Below, piece after piece: positions 20,215 to 29,274 of a stretch of 64,000 nt of DNA (position 1 is its first letter; each line of letters starts with the position of its first letter). Below the pieces are notes generated by a model. That model saw nothing but the letters and a program-made list of their open reading frames with translations, was not told where the DNA came from and did no database searches. This DNA comes from Halomonas sp. CUBES01 (GTDB taxonomy: Bacteria; Pseudomonadota; Gammaproteobacteria; Pseudomonadales; Halomonadaceae). Made by a program: the position numbers and the translations under genes. The stretch lies in contig NZ_JAJLLW010000004.1 of NCBI RefSeq assembly GCF_020991005.1, positions 1-64,000 of the forward strand. The letters run 5' to 3'.

Positions 20215-20262
20215 CGACACAGGCAAGTGTCATTAGGGCGTAAGACGCACCTGCCAGTGTCG
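20215..20262 (+). repeat. Long inverted repeat in the phoH leader
   Basis: Arms 20215-20225 and 20252-20262 pair over 11 positions with one mismatch. An inner hairpin (GACAC at 20216-20220 with GTGTC at 20227-20231) competes with the long pairing. The element lies about 30 nt before the phoH start. It could be an RNA leader structure or an operator. Confidence 0.5.
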
Positions 20263-20294
20263 ATGTTGCCGTCAACCACGGAGTGAATGCCACG

Positions 20295-21704
20295 ATGGTA
20301 CGACTCGATAAGAAAGCAGCCAGGCTTTACGTGCTGGACACCAATGTCCTGATTCATGACCCCGCCGCGCTCTACCACTTTGACGAGCACGATGTCGTTA
20401 TCCCCATGACCGTACTGGAGGAGCTGGACAAGCACAAAAACGGTATTCGCGAAATCGCCCGCACGGCCCGCCAGATCAGCCGTACCCTCTCGGATTTAAC
20501 CAGCCAGGTCACCTTCGACGAAATTCAGCAAGGCATTCCCATTCCCCGCATTACCGGCGAGTCCGGTCGCCTCCATTTTCTCTGCTACAACGATCTGCAG
20601 TCCTTCAGCTCGCTGGACGACAGCCCGGACAATCGCATTCTGGCGGAAACCTGCCGGCTGCGCGATGAACGCCCCGATGCCTCGGTCATTCTGATCACCA
20701 AGGACATCAATCTGCGGGTAAAGGCCGCGGCCTTGAAAGTCCCCGTCGAGGATTACCTGAACGACCGCGCCTTCGACGACAGCGACGCGATGATCGAAGG
20801 CGCCCAGGTATACACCTCTGCTGGCCCGCACGGCGCCTCGCTTTGGGAAGCGCTTAACGTGGACGTGACCGTCGAACGCATCGACCATCACACCTTCTAC
20901 CAACTAAGTGGCGACATGCCGCGCCACTGGCACGTCGGCATGCTGGTGTCGGATAGCGAAAACGGCGCCGAGTTCGAGGCGATCATCCGTGAGCTTTCAC
21001 CCTCGTCGGCGCGCCTCCAACTGCTGACCAACTACCGCCATCACGCCGGTGTATGGGGCGTTCACGCCCACGACAGTCGGCAAAACTTCACCCTTAACCT
21101 GCTGATGGATCCAGAGATCGACCTGGTCACCATCGCGGGCAACGCAGGCACCGGCAAAACCTACATGACGCTGGCCGCCGCTTTCCAGCAGACCCTGGAT
21201 CAAAAGCAGTTCGAACGCATTGTGTTTACCCGCGCGCCGATTCCCATGGGCGAGGATATCGGCTTTCTACCCGGCACCGAGGAGGAGAAAATGTCGCCGT
21301 GGATGGGGGCCTTCCACGACAACATGGATAACCTGCTGCGCAATGAAGAAGGCGAGTCCACCTGGGATAACGGCGCCACACGGCAGCTGATTGGTTCACG
21401 TGTGCAGATCCGTGCACCGAGCTTCATGCGCGGGCGCACCCTCAACGACACCTTCCTGATCATTGACGAGGCGCAGAACTTTACGCCCAAACAGCTGAAA
21501 TCCCTGGTCACCCGGGCCGGGCGCAATACCAAGATCGTCTGCCTGGGCAACGTCGGACAGATCGACACGCCTTACCTGACCGCCAATACCTGCGGCATGG
21601 CCGCCGTGGTAGAGCGATTCCGCGACTGGCCACATGCCGGGCATATCACGCTGAAAAGCGTCGAGCGTTCACGCCTGGCCCTGGCCGCCGAAGAACTGCT
21701 TTAA
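20295..21704 (+). CDS. PIN domain-PhoH ATPase fusion
   Basis: A 469-residue protein of the PhoH2/YlaK type. The N-terminal PIN nuclease domain has LDTNVLIHDP and later acidic residues. The C-terminal PhoH helicase-like ATPase has Walker A GNAGTGKTY near residue 275 and Walker B FLIIDEAQNFTP. Such PIN-PhoH fusions are RNases/RNA helicases. The ATG at 20295 has GGAG about 11 nt upstream; an in-frame GTG at 20283 is too close to that site. It is a single gene with a hairpin after the stop. Confidence 0.92.
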   Translation: MVRLDKKAARLYVLDTNVLIHDPAALYHFDEHDVVIPMTVLEELDKHKNGIREIARTARQISRTLSDLTSQVTFDEIQQGIPIPRITGESGRLHFLCYNDLQSFSSLDDSPDNRILAETCRLRDERPDASVILITKDINLRVKAAALKVPVEDYLNDRAFDDSDAMIEGAQVYTSAGPHGASLWEALNVDVTVERIDHHTFYQLSGDMPRHWHVGMLVSDSENGAEFEAIIRELSPSSARLQLLTNYRHHAGVWGVHAHDSRQNFTLNLLMDPEIDLVTIAGNAGTGKTYMTLAAAFQQTLDQKQFERIVFTRAPIPMGEDIGFLPGTEEEKMSPWMGAFHDNMDNLLRNEEGESTWDNGATRQLIGSRVQIRAPSFMRGRTLNDTFLIIDEAQNFTPKQLKSLVTRAGRNTKIVCLGNVGQIDTPYLTANTCGMAAVVERFRDWPHAGHITLKSVERSRLALAAEELL

Positions 21705-21725
21705 ACCTATCTTTGCATCAGGCCC

Positions 21726-21752
21726 GTGCCTTCCGCCATCGGCGGGAGGCAC
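21726..21752 (+). terminator. Possible terminator hairpin after phoH
   Basis: Arms 21726-21737 and 21741-21752 pair almost perfectly around ATC. There is no U-tract after it, so termination is uncertain; it may instead protect the 3' end. Confidence 0.5.
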
Positions 21753-21792
21753 CTGTCATACTGCTCCAATCGGCTCGTTCATCACGGTTTTA

Positions 21793-22809
21793 TCACGCCT
21801 GACCGCCGAGGTCGGGGTCGTCTTCAGGAGGCCTGAGGGTATCGTCATCGCCTTTCCAGGGATGCTCGCTCCCCAGGGTGTCGGCGGCGTAGGCATTGCG
21901 GGAGCCCTGGGGGCGCGCCTGGCCGATGGTGGTGTCCTGGCGGGTCTGGCGCTCGAGTTCGCAGTTGATCTCAGCGCCCAGCAACACTACAAAGGCCGAG
22001 AGCAGAAACCACAGCATCAAGACCACTACCGCCCCGAGGGAGCCGTAAAGTTCGCTGAAGTTGGCAAAGTAGCGCACATAAAGCGACAGGCCGGCCGACC
22101 CCAGCAACCATAGCAGCGTGGCCACCAGGGTGCCGACGCTCAACCACTCCCACCTGGCCGAGCGGCGGTAAGGCGCAAAGCGGTAGAGTAGCGCAATGAC
22201 CGCACTCATCATGACCAGCAGCGCCGGCCAGCGCATGAAATCGATGACGCGATCGAACGGCGACGCCACCGCCAGGGCATCGACAAGCATCGGCACCAGC
22301 GCAATGAAGCCAAGCGTCAGCAGCGTCATGCCGATCAGCCCGAACGTCATGGCGGTCACCAGCAGCCCTAGGCACCAGACGCTGCGCTGCTCTCTCTCAC
22401 CGTAGACGACGTTGAGCCCGACAATCAGCCCGCTGACGCCTTTCGAGGCAATGAACATGGCGATCAGCAGGCCCACCAGCGCCGCCATTTCATTACTCGA
22501 ATCAATGCCGTCCACCACGTCCTGAGCCTGCTCGTCGATGAGTTTGGCGGCGTCGGGGGGCATCAAGCGAATCAGGTTATAGAGCTGCTGGCTGGCCTCG
22601 CTAGGATCGAAAAACAGCCCCCAGATCGAAATAACGGCGGCAATGGTCGGAAACAGCGCCAGCAATGCATAAAAGGCAACGCCCGCCGCCAGCAGCATGA
22701 TGCGGTCGCGCCGTGCCGAGCGCATGACCCGCCAGACAATATCGTGCCATCCCGCCCTGGGGATTTCGTTGGGCAGCTCGGCTTGGCGGCCACGCGAAGA
22801 TCGAAACAT
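21793..22809 (-). CDS. YihY/BrkB-family inner membrane protein
   Basis: A 338-residue polytopic membrane protein. The N-terminal AGVAFYALLALFPTIAAVISI is the hallmark of the family once called RNase BN, now known not to be a nuclease. About six hydrophobic segments are followed by an acidic cytoplasmic tail of roughly 60 residues rich in Asp and Pro, as expected in a halophile. The ATG at 22809 follows AGGAG. It lies 46 nt after the esterase gene and probably shares its transcript. Confidence 0.9.
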   Translation of the reverse strand: MFRSSRGRQAELPNEIPRAGWHDIVWRVMRSARRDRIMLLAAGVAFYALLALFPTIAAVISIWGLFFDPSEASQQLYNLIRLMPPDAAKLIDEQAQDVVDGIDSSNEMAALVGLLIAMFIASKGVSGLIVGLNVVYGEREQRSVWCLGLLVTAMTFGLIGMTLLTLGFIALVPMLVDALAVASPFDRVIDFMRWPALLVMMSAVIALLYRFAPYRRSARWEWLSVGTLVATLLWLLGSAGLSLYVRYFANFSELYGSLGAVVVLMLWFLLSAFVVLLGAEINCELERQTRQDTTIGQARPQGSRNAYAADTLGSEHPWKGDDDTLRPPEDDPDLGGQA

Positions 22810-22855
22810 GCCGACTCCTGAAAACGCCTTAGCAACGCGGATACGACGGCTGTCG

Positions 22856-23530
22856 TCAGGCACTCAGCCGCTGCAGCAGCCAGCGGCCGATATCACTTAC
22901 CTGCTGCGGGCAAAGCGAATGGGCCATGGGGTACTGGCGATAGTTGACCGCATAGCCCAGGCTCGACAAGCGGTCTGCTCCGCTTTTGCCCAGACTTTCC
23001 GGCACGATGGGGTCAAAGCTGCCGTGCTGAACCTCGACCGGGATCTGCGTGTTCGCCTCGGCCAGTGAAATGCTGTCAACGGTGGCAAAGTAGCTCGACA
23101 TGGCCAGCAGCCCACCCAGCGGCTGCGGGAAAGAAAGCGCTGCGTGATAGGCCACGGCGCCGCCCTGGGAAAACCCGGCCACAATGATCCGCTGACTGTC
23201 GATGCCCTGGTCAATCTGCTCCTGGATGAGCCCCTGCACGCGCTCGGCGGATACTTTCAGTTGATTTTCGTCCACGCGGCGGCCGAGATCCATGGCCAGA
23301 ATATCGTACCACGCCGGCATGACCATGCCGCCGTTGATGGTGACCGGCAGTCGCGGTGCATGGGGCATGATAAAGCGCACGTTTGCGCTGCCAGGCAAGC
23401 CTAACGCCGGCACCAGCGGCTCGAAGTCGTGTCCGTCGGCACCCAGGCCGTGCAGTATGAATACGCACGCATCGGCGGGCTTGCCGCTTTTCGGTTCGAT
23501 GATGAGTTCGCCAGGCGCTGTCATGATCAT
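22856..23530 (-). CDS. Alpha/beta-hydrolase carboxylesterase/phospholipase
   Basis: A 224-residue serine hydrolase of the phospholipase/carboxylesterase (YpfH, acyl-protein thioesterase) family. Visible are the oxyanion loop LHGLGADGHDF, the nucleophile elbow GFSQGG, the Asp in GSFDPIVP and the His in YPMAHSLCP. It has no signal peptide. Two ATGs, 23530 and 23524, follow the AAGGA site and either may be used. The natural substrate is unknown. Confidence 0.9.
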   Translation of the reverse strand: MIMTAPGELIIEPKSGKPADACVFILHGLGADGHDFEPLVPALGLPGSANVRFIMPHAPRLPVTINGGMVMPAWYDILAMDLGRRVDENQLKVSAERVQGLIQEQIDQGIDSQRIIVAGFSQGGAVAYHAALSFPQPLGGLLAMSSYFATVDSISLAEANTQIPVEVQHGSFDPIVPESLGKSGADRLSSLGYAVNYRQYPMAHSLCPQQVSDIGRWLLQRLSA

Positions 23531-23609
23531 CCATTCCTTACTTGAAAACGTCACCCTAGCGCAAAGCAACGGCCGGGGCGAGTCATGTGGCTATTTTTCA
23601 TACGCATAC

Positions 23610-23637
23610 AAAAAACCCCGCATGGGCGGGGTTTTTT
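23610..23637. terminator. Bidirectional terminator, end of the cold shock gene
   Basis: A 12-bp stem of A6-CCCCGC with GCGGGG-T6 around a 4-nt loop. It serves the cold shock gene on the minus strand and would also block transcription in the other direction. Confidence 0.92.
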
Positions 23638-23682
23638 AGCTCATCAGCGCTAACCGCTGATGGCAGACATCAAGACGCTAGC

Positions 23683-23886
23683 TTATAGCGCTTTGATGTT
23701 GGAAGCCTGAAGGCCTTTTTTACCCTGAGTGACGTCGAAGGAAACCTTCTGGCCGTCTTGCAGGGTTTTGAAGCCGTCAGCTTGAATTTCGGAGAAGTGC
23801 GCGAACAGGTCGTCGCCATTGTCGTCCGGAGAAATGAAGCCGAAGCCTTTAGTGTCGTTAAACCACTTAACAGTACCAGTTGCCAT
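23683..23886 (-). CDS. Cold shock protein, CspA family
   Basis: A 67-residue OB-fold nucleic-acid-binding protein. RNP1 is KGFGFI and RNP2 is DLFAHF. Proteins of this kind act as RNA chaperones or antiterminators. The upstream leader is about 170 nt with no other gene, as is common for cold-shock genes with a structured 5' UTR. The paralogue within the Csp family cannot be assigned. Confidence 0.95.
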   Translation of the reverse strand: MATGTVKWFNDTKGFGFISPDDNGDDLFAHFSEIQADGFKTLQDGQKVSFDVTQGKKGLQASNIKAL

Positions 23887-24077
23887 GATCGAAATCCTCG
23901 ATTAAGCGTATTTAGAGCCGGGTAATACCCGAGTTGCAGTGGGTAGAACAAGAAACTTTCACCAGACTCAACGCTTGCGGCGCTTCGATACTGCTGACTA
24001 CGTTCGACTTGCTAACCTACTGCCGAGAAGAATGCGCCTTGTTTCAGCACACGTCAACACTGTGACGTAAAAAAATG

Positions 24078-25742
24078 TCAATACGATGACCGTGCCGATA
24101 ATATCCATCCGGCCGCCTTTTCGGCGATCATCAGCGTCGGTGAATTGGTGTTGCCGCTGGTGATCGTCGGCATCACGCTGGCATCCGCCACGCGCAGGCC
24201 ACTGACGCCGCGAACGCGCAGTTGGCTGTCGACCACGGCCATCGGGTCGTCTTTCCGCCCCATGCGCGCGGTGCCCACCGGATGAAAAATGGTCGTGCCG
24301 ATATCCCCGGCCAGACGCGCCAGCTCATCGTCGCTCTGGTATTCGAGGCCGGGCTTCACTTCTTCGGGCTGGTACTTGGCAAAGGCGGGCTGCTCAGCAA
24401 TTTTTCGCGTGACCCGCAAGGAATCAGCCGCCACCTGGCGATCCTCCGGCGTACTCAGGTAATTCGGCGCTATCGCCGGTGCCTGGCGCGGGTCGCGGCT
24501 TTTAATCCTGACCGTCCCGCGGCTGCTGGGATTCAGGTTGCACACGCTCGCCGTAATCGCGGCGTACGGGTGCAGCGGCTGGCCAAAAGCCTCCAGGCTT
24601 AACGGCTGAACGTGGTACTGGATATTGGCGTCGTCATACTCCTCGGAGCTGCGGGTAAATATGCACAGCTGCGACGGCGCCATGCTCATGGGGCCAGTAC
24701 GTTTAAGGGCATATTCCAGGCCAATTTTGGCCTTGCCTATCAGGGAATTGGCTATCGTGTTGAGCGTCTTACCCCCCTGAACCTTATACACCGAGCGGAT
24801 TTGCAGATGATCCTGAAGGTTTTCGCCCACCCCGGGCAAGGCGCTCACTACCTCAATACCGTGCACGGCCAGCAGATCAGCGGGACCAATGCCGGAAAGC
24901 TGCAACAACTGAGGCGAACCAATCGACCCGGCAGACAGGATCACTTCCTGCTGGGCCTCCACGCGCAGCGTTTCACCGTTGCGCACCACTTCGGCCCCCA
25001 CACAGCGGGGCGTTGCGCCATCGTTAGCAAATAAGAGTTGATTGACATGGGTCGAGTGCCAAACGGTAAGGTTATGACGCTGTCGCACCGGCTTCAAAAA
25101 CGCTTTTGACGTATTCCAACGCCAACCGGCGCGCTGATTGACCTCGAAGTAGTCCACCCCCTCGTTGTCGCCGCGATTAAAGTCGCGCGTCCGGGGAATA
25201 CCCGACTGTGCCGCCGCTTCAGCAAAATCATCCAGCACTTGCCAGCTTAGCCGCTGCTTTTCTACCCGCCATTCACCGCCGTGGCCATGGAAGTCGCGGT
25301 GCTCGGCATCGGCATCGCCACCTTCGTCCAGACGATGATGGTGTTCGTGCTTGATAAAATCAGGCAGGCAGTTTTCCCAGCGCCAGGTATCGTCGCCGGT
25401 CACCTCGGCCCAATGGTTATAATCCCGCGCCTGGCCTCGGATATACAGCATGCCGTTGATGCTCGAACAGCCGCCCAGGGTCTTGCCCCGCGGGTAAATC
25501 AACGAGCGACCGTTGAGCCCTTTATCCGGCTCGGTGCGGAACATCCAGTCAGTGCGCGGGTTATTGATGCAGTAAAGGTAACCCACCGGAATATGAATCC
25601 AGTGGTAGTTATCGCGCCCGCCCGCCTCGATCAGCAGTACCCGATGATCGGGGTTGGCGCTCAATCGATTGGCCAGCAGGCACCCGGCGGTACCTGCCCC
25701 CACGACAACGAAGTCAAAGGTGTTGTTTGTTGTATCGGTCAT
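24078..25742 (-). CDS. GMC-family alcohol/choline-type dehydrogenase
   Basis: A 554-residue FAD enzyme. The dinucleotide fold is VVGAGTAGCLLANRLS at residues 12-27, the GMC signature is RGKTLGGCSSINGML, and the active-site His lies in IFHPVGTARMG with the second position in the Asn-rich SGNTNSPTLM. It resembles choline dehydrogenase-like proteins but differs from BetA proper and is not next to betB/betI. Its partner is the MmsA-like dehydrogenase immediately upstream in the same operon, so it probably oxidises an alcohol to an aldehyde used there. The substrate is open. Confidence 0.87.
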   Translation of the reverse strand: MTDTTNNTFDFVVVGAGTAGCLLANRLSANPDHRVLLIEAGGRDNYHWIHIPVGYLYCINNPRTDWMFRTEPDKGLNGRSLIYPRGKTLGGCSSINGMLYIRGQARDYNHWAEVTGDDTWRWENCLPDFIKHEHHHRLDEGGDADAEHRDFHGHGGEWRVEKQRLSWQVLDDFAEAAAQSGIPRTRDFNRGDNEGVDYFEVNQRAGWRWNTSKAFLKPVRQRHNLTVWHSTHVNQLLFANDGATPRCVGAEVVRNGETLRVEAQQEVILSAGSIGSPQLLQLSGIGPADLLAVHGIEVVSALPGVGENLQDHLQIRSVYKVQGGKTLNTIANSLIGKAKIGLEYALKRTGPMSMAPSQLCIFTRSSEEYDDANIQYHVQPLSLEAFGQPLHPYAAITASVCNLNPSSRGTVRIKSRDPRQAPAIAPNYLSTPEDRQVAADSLRVTRKIAEQPAFAKYQPEEVKPGLEYQSDDELARLAGDIGTTIFHPVGTARMGRKDDPMAVVDSQLRVRGVSGLRVADASVMPTITSGNTNSPTLMIAEKAAGWILSARSSY

Positions 25743-25769
25743 GAGCTGGCTCCCGCAACGCGTCGGCGT

Positions 25770-27287
25770 TTACTTGGCGGTGGGCATGACGAAATCAGCC
25801 CCACCATCGATCGAGTCGGACCAGCGCTGCATGATCGACTTCTGCTTGGTATAGAAGCGCACGCCTTCTTCGCCGTAAGCATGGGTATCGCCAAACAGCG
25901 ATCGCTTCCAGCCACCGAAACCGTGCCATGCCATGGGCACCGGGATGGGCACGTTGATACCCACCATGCCCACCTGAATGCGACGACCAAACTCCCGTGC
26001 CACGCTGCCGCTTTCAGTGAAACAGCTGACGCCGTTGCCGAACTCATGGTCGTTGATCAATTGAATGGCAGTCGCCGCATCGGGCACCCGCACGCAGACC
26101 AGCACCGGGCCGAAAATTTCTTCTTTGTAGATCGTCATATCCGGTGTGACATGGTCAAACAACGTACCGCCCATCCAGAAACCGTCTGCGCAGCCGTCGC
26201 CGGTCTGGGAAGCGTCAAACTCACGCCCGTCGACAAGCAGCTCGGCCCCCTCTGCCACGCCCTTGTCGATGTAACCGGTAATGCGCTGGTGCGCTTCCCG
26301 CGTCACGATCGGGCCCATTTCGGCGTCCAACTGCATGCCATCTTTGACCTTGAGCGATTTGGCGCGCTCCGTAAGCGCAGGGACGACCTTGTCGGCGACG
26401 TCGCCGACCAGCACCGCCACGCTGATCGCCATGCAGCGCTCCCCCGCCGAGCCATAGGCGGCGCCGACCAGAGCATCAACGGCCTTATCCAGATGTGCAT
26501 CGGGCATCACCACCATATGGTTTTTCGCCCCGCCGAGCGCCTGAACACGCTTACCGTGGCGGGCACCGCGCTCGTAAATCAGGTTGGCGATGGGCGTGGA
26601 GCCGACAAACGACAGTGCCTTGACGTCAGGGTGATCCAGCAGCCGCTCAACCGCGTCTTTACCGCCCTGCAGCACGTTGAACACACCATCAGGCAAACCG
26701 GCTTGCTTGAGCAGGTCGGCAATCATCAATGAGGCGCTGGGGTCCAGCGGGCTCGGCTTGAGGATAAACGTATTACCCGTCGCAATGGCCACAGGAAACA
26801 TCCACATGGGCACCATGACGGGGAAGTTGAACGGCGTAATCCCCGCTACTACACCTAGCGGCTGGCGTACCGTCCAGTTATCGATGCCGGTGCTCACCTG
26901 CTCGGTATAGTCGCCCTTCATCAACTGGGGAATACCGCAGGCGAACTCGACAATATCGATACCCCGCGCCACTTCACCCTGGGCATCGGTAAACACCTTG
27001 CCGTGCTCTTTGGTGATCGCCTCGGCCAAGGCATCTTTATTGGCGTTGAGCAACTCCAGAAACCTGAACATCACCCGCGCGCGGCGAATGGCCGGCGTAT
27101 CGGCCCAGGCAGGAAACGCAGCCTGGGCGGCGTCCACGGCGGCATTCACATCGTGCTCACCGGCTAACGACACGCGCCCGCTAACCTGGCCCGTCGCGGG
27201 ATTAAACACGTCCTGGGCATCGCCAGTGCCCTGGCTTACCTGGCCATTAATAAAATGCTGGATAGCGGTGGTCGTTGTGGTGGTCAT
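25770..27287 (-). CDS. mmsA: CoA-acylating methylmalonate-semialdehyde dehydrogenase
   Basis: A 505-residue aldehyde dehydrogenase of the MmsA class, converting (methyl)malonate semialdehyde to propionyl-/acetyl-CoA. The nucleophile Cys is in [11 protein letters not shown] near residue 285. The segment usually reading LELGG with the general-base Glu here reads QALGGAKNH, the mark of the CoA-dependent branch. It lies 27 nt before the GMC gene, same strand, divergent from a LysR gene. It fits valine, beta-alanine or polyol catabolism; which one is not shown by the sequence. Confidence 0.88.
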   Translation of the reverse strand: MTTTTTTAIQHFINGQVSQGTGDAQDVFNPATGQVSGRVSLAGEHDVNAAVDAAQAAFPAWADTPAIRRARVMFRFLELLNANKDALAEAITKEHGKVFTDAQGEVARGIDIVEFACGIPQLMKGDYTEQVSTGIDNWTVRQPLGVVAGITPFNFPVMVPMWMFPVAIATGNTFILKPSPLDPSASLMIADLLKQAGLPDGVFNVLQGGKDAVERLLDHPDVKALSFVGSTPIANLIYERGARHGKRVQALGGAKNHMVVMPDAHLDKAVDALVGAAYGSAGERCMAISVAVLVGDVADKVVPALTERAKSLKVKDGMQLDAEMGPIVTREAHQRITGYIDKGVAEGAELLVDGREFDASQTGDGCADGFWMGGTLFDHVTPDMTIYKEEIFGPVLVCVRVPDAATAIQLINDHEFGNGVSCFTESGSVAREFGRRIQVGMVGINVPIPVPMAWHGFGGWKRSLFGDTHAYGEEGVRFYTKQKSIMQRWSDSIDGGADFVMPTAK

Positions 27288-27426
27288 GGAAGCAACCTTT
27301 ATAAGTATCGTGATAGTTAAAATAGCGGTAACACCAGATTAACCGCCTAACGGGGGCAATCAATTGAGTAATTTTTAACCACGATATAAGCTTGATTAAT
27401 AACAATGCGCATCAAGAAGGTCGCCC

Positions 27427-28338
27427 ATGCAGGAATACGCCACACTACGGGCGTTCGTGGCGGTTGCCCGCGCTGGCAGCGTGTCACGCGCCGCCGAGCA
27501 ACTGCACCTCACCCAGCCCGCCGTAAGCCTAAAGTTGAAGCAGCTTCAGGCCAGCCTGGGGCTCGCTCTCTTCAACCGACGTCCTCAAGGCCTGAGCCTG
27601 ACCGCCGACGGCCTTGCTCTCCTGCCGGCCGCCGAAAAGGCATTGGCCAGCGCCAGCGCTTTTGAACAAACCGCCAGCGCCCTGCACAGCACGCTGCGCG
27701 GCAAACTGACCATCGGCACCATCGTCGACCCCGAGTTTATTCGTCTGGGAGCTTTTTTAAGCCGCCTGATGCTCAGGGCGCCACAGCTGGAAACCGAGCT
27801 GCACCACGGCATGAGTGGCCGCGTACTGACGCGCATTGAAAAGGGTGAGCTGGACGTGGGCTTTTACCTGGCGCCCCCGGGTGAAGGTACCGGCCACTCG
27901 GCGCTGGCCTGGCGAGAGCTGACCCAGTTTGACTATCACGTGATTGCCCCTGCCGGCTGGGAGGCGCGGCTGGCAGACACCCGCTGGACGTCTCTGGCCC
28001 GTCTACCGTGGATCGTCACGCCCCCCGACTCCGTCCACCACCGGCTCCTTCACCATCGCCTGGCCGACGGCGGCATCACGCCAAACCGTGTCGCCCAGGT
28101 CGACCAGGAAGCCTGCATGCTCGATCTAGTGCGCGCCGGCGTGGGCCTTAGCCTGGCACGGGATGCCCTGGCCATGGCGGAACGTCAGGAGAGCGGCCTG
28201 GCCGTGGCGGAGCATGTTCGCCTGCCCTGTTCACTGGGCCTGATTTGGCGACACGATCGTTCCGTCGAGCCACCCATCGCCGCCGCGCTAAAAACCCTGG
28301 ACGACGTATGGCCCCCACGCCATGGCCAGGTTCAATGA
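27427..28338 (+). CDS. LysR-family transcriptional regulator
   Basis: A 303-residue regulator with the N-terminal winged helix-turn-helix (FVAVARAGSVSRAAEQLHLT) and a C-terminal periplasmic-binding-like effector domain. It is divergent from mmsA and the GMC gene, the usual layout for a LysR activator of its neighbour. The 139-nt shared region is AT-rich and holds ATCAA/TTGAT half-sites (27359-27363 and 27392-27396) as a possible binding region. AAGG precedes the ATG. The effector is unknown. Confidence 0.9.
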   Translation: MQEYATLRAFVAVARAGSVSRAAEQLHLTQPAVSLKLKQLQASLGLALFNRRPQGLSLTADGLALLPAAEKALASASAFEQTASALHSTLRGKLTIGTIVDPEFIRLGAFLSRLMLRAPQLETELHHGMSGRVLTRIEKGELDVGFYLAPPGEGTGHSALAWRELTQFDYHVIAPAGWEARLADTRWTSLARLPWIVTPPDSVHHRLLHHRLADGGITPNRVAQVDQEACMLDLVRAGVGLSLARDALAMAERQESGLAVAEHVRLPCSLGLIWRHDRSVEPPIAAALKTLDDVWPPRHGQVQ

Positions 28339-28433
28339 GGAGATAGCGATCAACTGTAAGGAAAGTGAACTACCCGACGACTTAACAACTCAGAATTGGC
28401 AACGATATGGTTCACCTCCCGGGAGTCGACCCC

Positions 28434-29060
28434 ATGATGCAACATCTATCACTTCGCCCCCTTGCTCTGGGGATCGCTACAGCCGCCCTTGGCATCACCA
28501 GCACGTCGCTGCAGGCCGAAACACCCGCAGAAGCGGTATTTGCCGGCGGCTGCTTCTGGTGCATGGAGCCCCCTTACGACCGCCAGCCCGGCGTGACGGC
28601 GACCATCTCCGGCTATACCGGCGGCGAGCTGGAAAACCCCACCTACGAAGATGTCAGCAGCGGCGACACCGACCATATAGAAGTGGTCAAGGTCGAATAC
28701 GACGCGGACCAGATCAGCTACGAGCAGCTGCTCGAGATTTACTGGCGCAATATCGACCCGTTCGCGGTCGGCCGGCAGTTCTGTGACCAGGGCGACCAGT
28801 ACCGCTCGGCGATTTTTTATCAGAATGACGAGCAGCGCGAGCTCGCCGAAGCCTCCAAAGCCGAGATGGAAGACCGCTTCGACGAAGAAATTGCCACCGA
28901 CATCTTGCCCACCGAGACGTTCTGGAAGGCCGAGGAGTACCATCAGGACTACTACGACAAGAACCCCGTGCGCTACAAGTTCTACCGCTTCAGCTGCGGC
29001 CGTGACGATCGCCTGGAAGAGATATGGGGCGACGAAGCCGGCGGGCCGACATTCGACTAA
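28434..29060 (+). CDS. msrA: Peptide methionine sulfoxide reductase MsrA, exported
   Basis: Reduces methionine-S-sulfoxide in proteins. A 208-residue MsrA with an N-terminal signal sequence (hydrophobic PLALGIATAALGITSTSLQA, likely cleavage after AEA or QA) before the catalytic GCFWCMEPPYD, where the first Cys is the nucleophile. The sulfoxide-pocket Glu/Asp and Tyr residues are in YWRNIDP and DQYRSAIF. The signal places the enzyme in the periplasm, unlike the cytoplasmic MsrA of many bacteria. GGGAG lies before the ATG at 28434. Confidence 0.92.
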   Translation: MMQHLSLRPLALGIATAALGITSTSLQAETPAEAVFAGGCFWCMEPPYDRQPGVTATISGYTGGELENPTYEDVSSGDTDHIEVVKVEYDADQISYEQLLEIYWRNIDPFAVGRQFCDQGDQYRSAIFYQNDEQRELAEASKAEMEDRFDEEIATDILPTETFWKAEEYHQDYYDKNPVRYKFYRFSCGRDDRLEEIWGDEAGGPTFD

Positions 29061-29084
29061 TCGAGTCTTTATCGCCCTATAGGG

Positions 29085-29101
29085 TTTGCCTATTAGGCAA
29101 A
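29085..29101. repeat. Inverted repeat downstream of msrA
   Basis: A 7-bp perfect inverted repeat with a 3-nt spacer (TTTGCCT/AGGCAAA). It lacks a U-tract, so it may be an operator rather than a terminator. Confidence 0.4.
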
Positions 29102-29137
29102 GTCGACGGTTTTCTACTATAGTGCCTCCAGTACGAG

Positions 29138-29152
29138 TAGACCGGTCGTCTA
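29138..29152. promoter_or_regulatory. TetR-type operator-like palindrome
   Basis: TAGAC-N5-GTCTA with an inner GACCGGTC palindrome resembles operators of TetR-family repressors. It lies 123 nt before the succinate-semialdehyde-type dehydrogenase start. No TetR gene is in the window, so the regulator would act in trans. Confidence 0.4.
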
Positions 29153-29243
29153 GCTTGATGATAGATTTGGACGCCTCGCGCCGACTTCTGCATTGATTCA
29201 GACAATACTTGCTTGATTGGACGCGGTTTTAAAAAGTATTGAT

Positions 29244-29255
29244 TCAACGCGTTGA
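29244..29255. promoter_or_regulatory. 12-bp palindrome next to the ribosome site
   Basis: TCAACGCGTTGA is a perfect 12-bp palindrome, 10 nt upstream of the AGGAGA site of the dehydrogenase gene. It is a candidate operator. Confidence 0.35.
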
Positions 29256-29274
29256 TCTAAAGATAGGAGATCTT

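Noticed and set aside
24078..27287. A betBA choline-to-betaine operon
   Set aside because: The aldehyde dehydrogenase is MmsA-like (CoA-acylating motif), the GMC protein differs from BetA at its N-terminus, and there is no BetI; the regulator is LysR-type.
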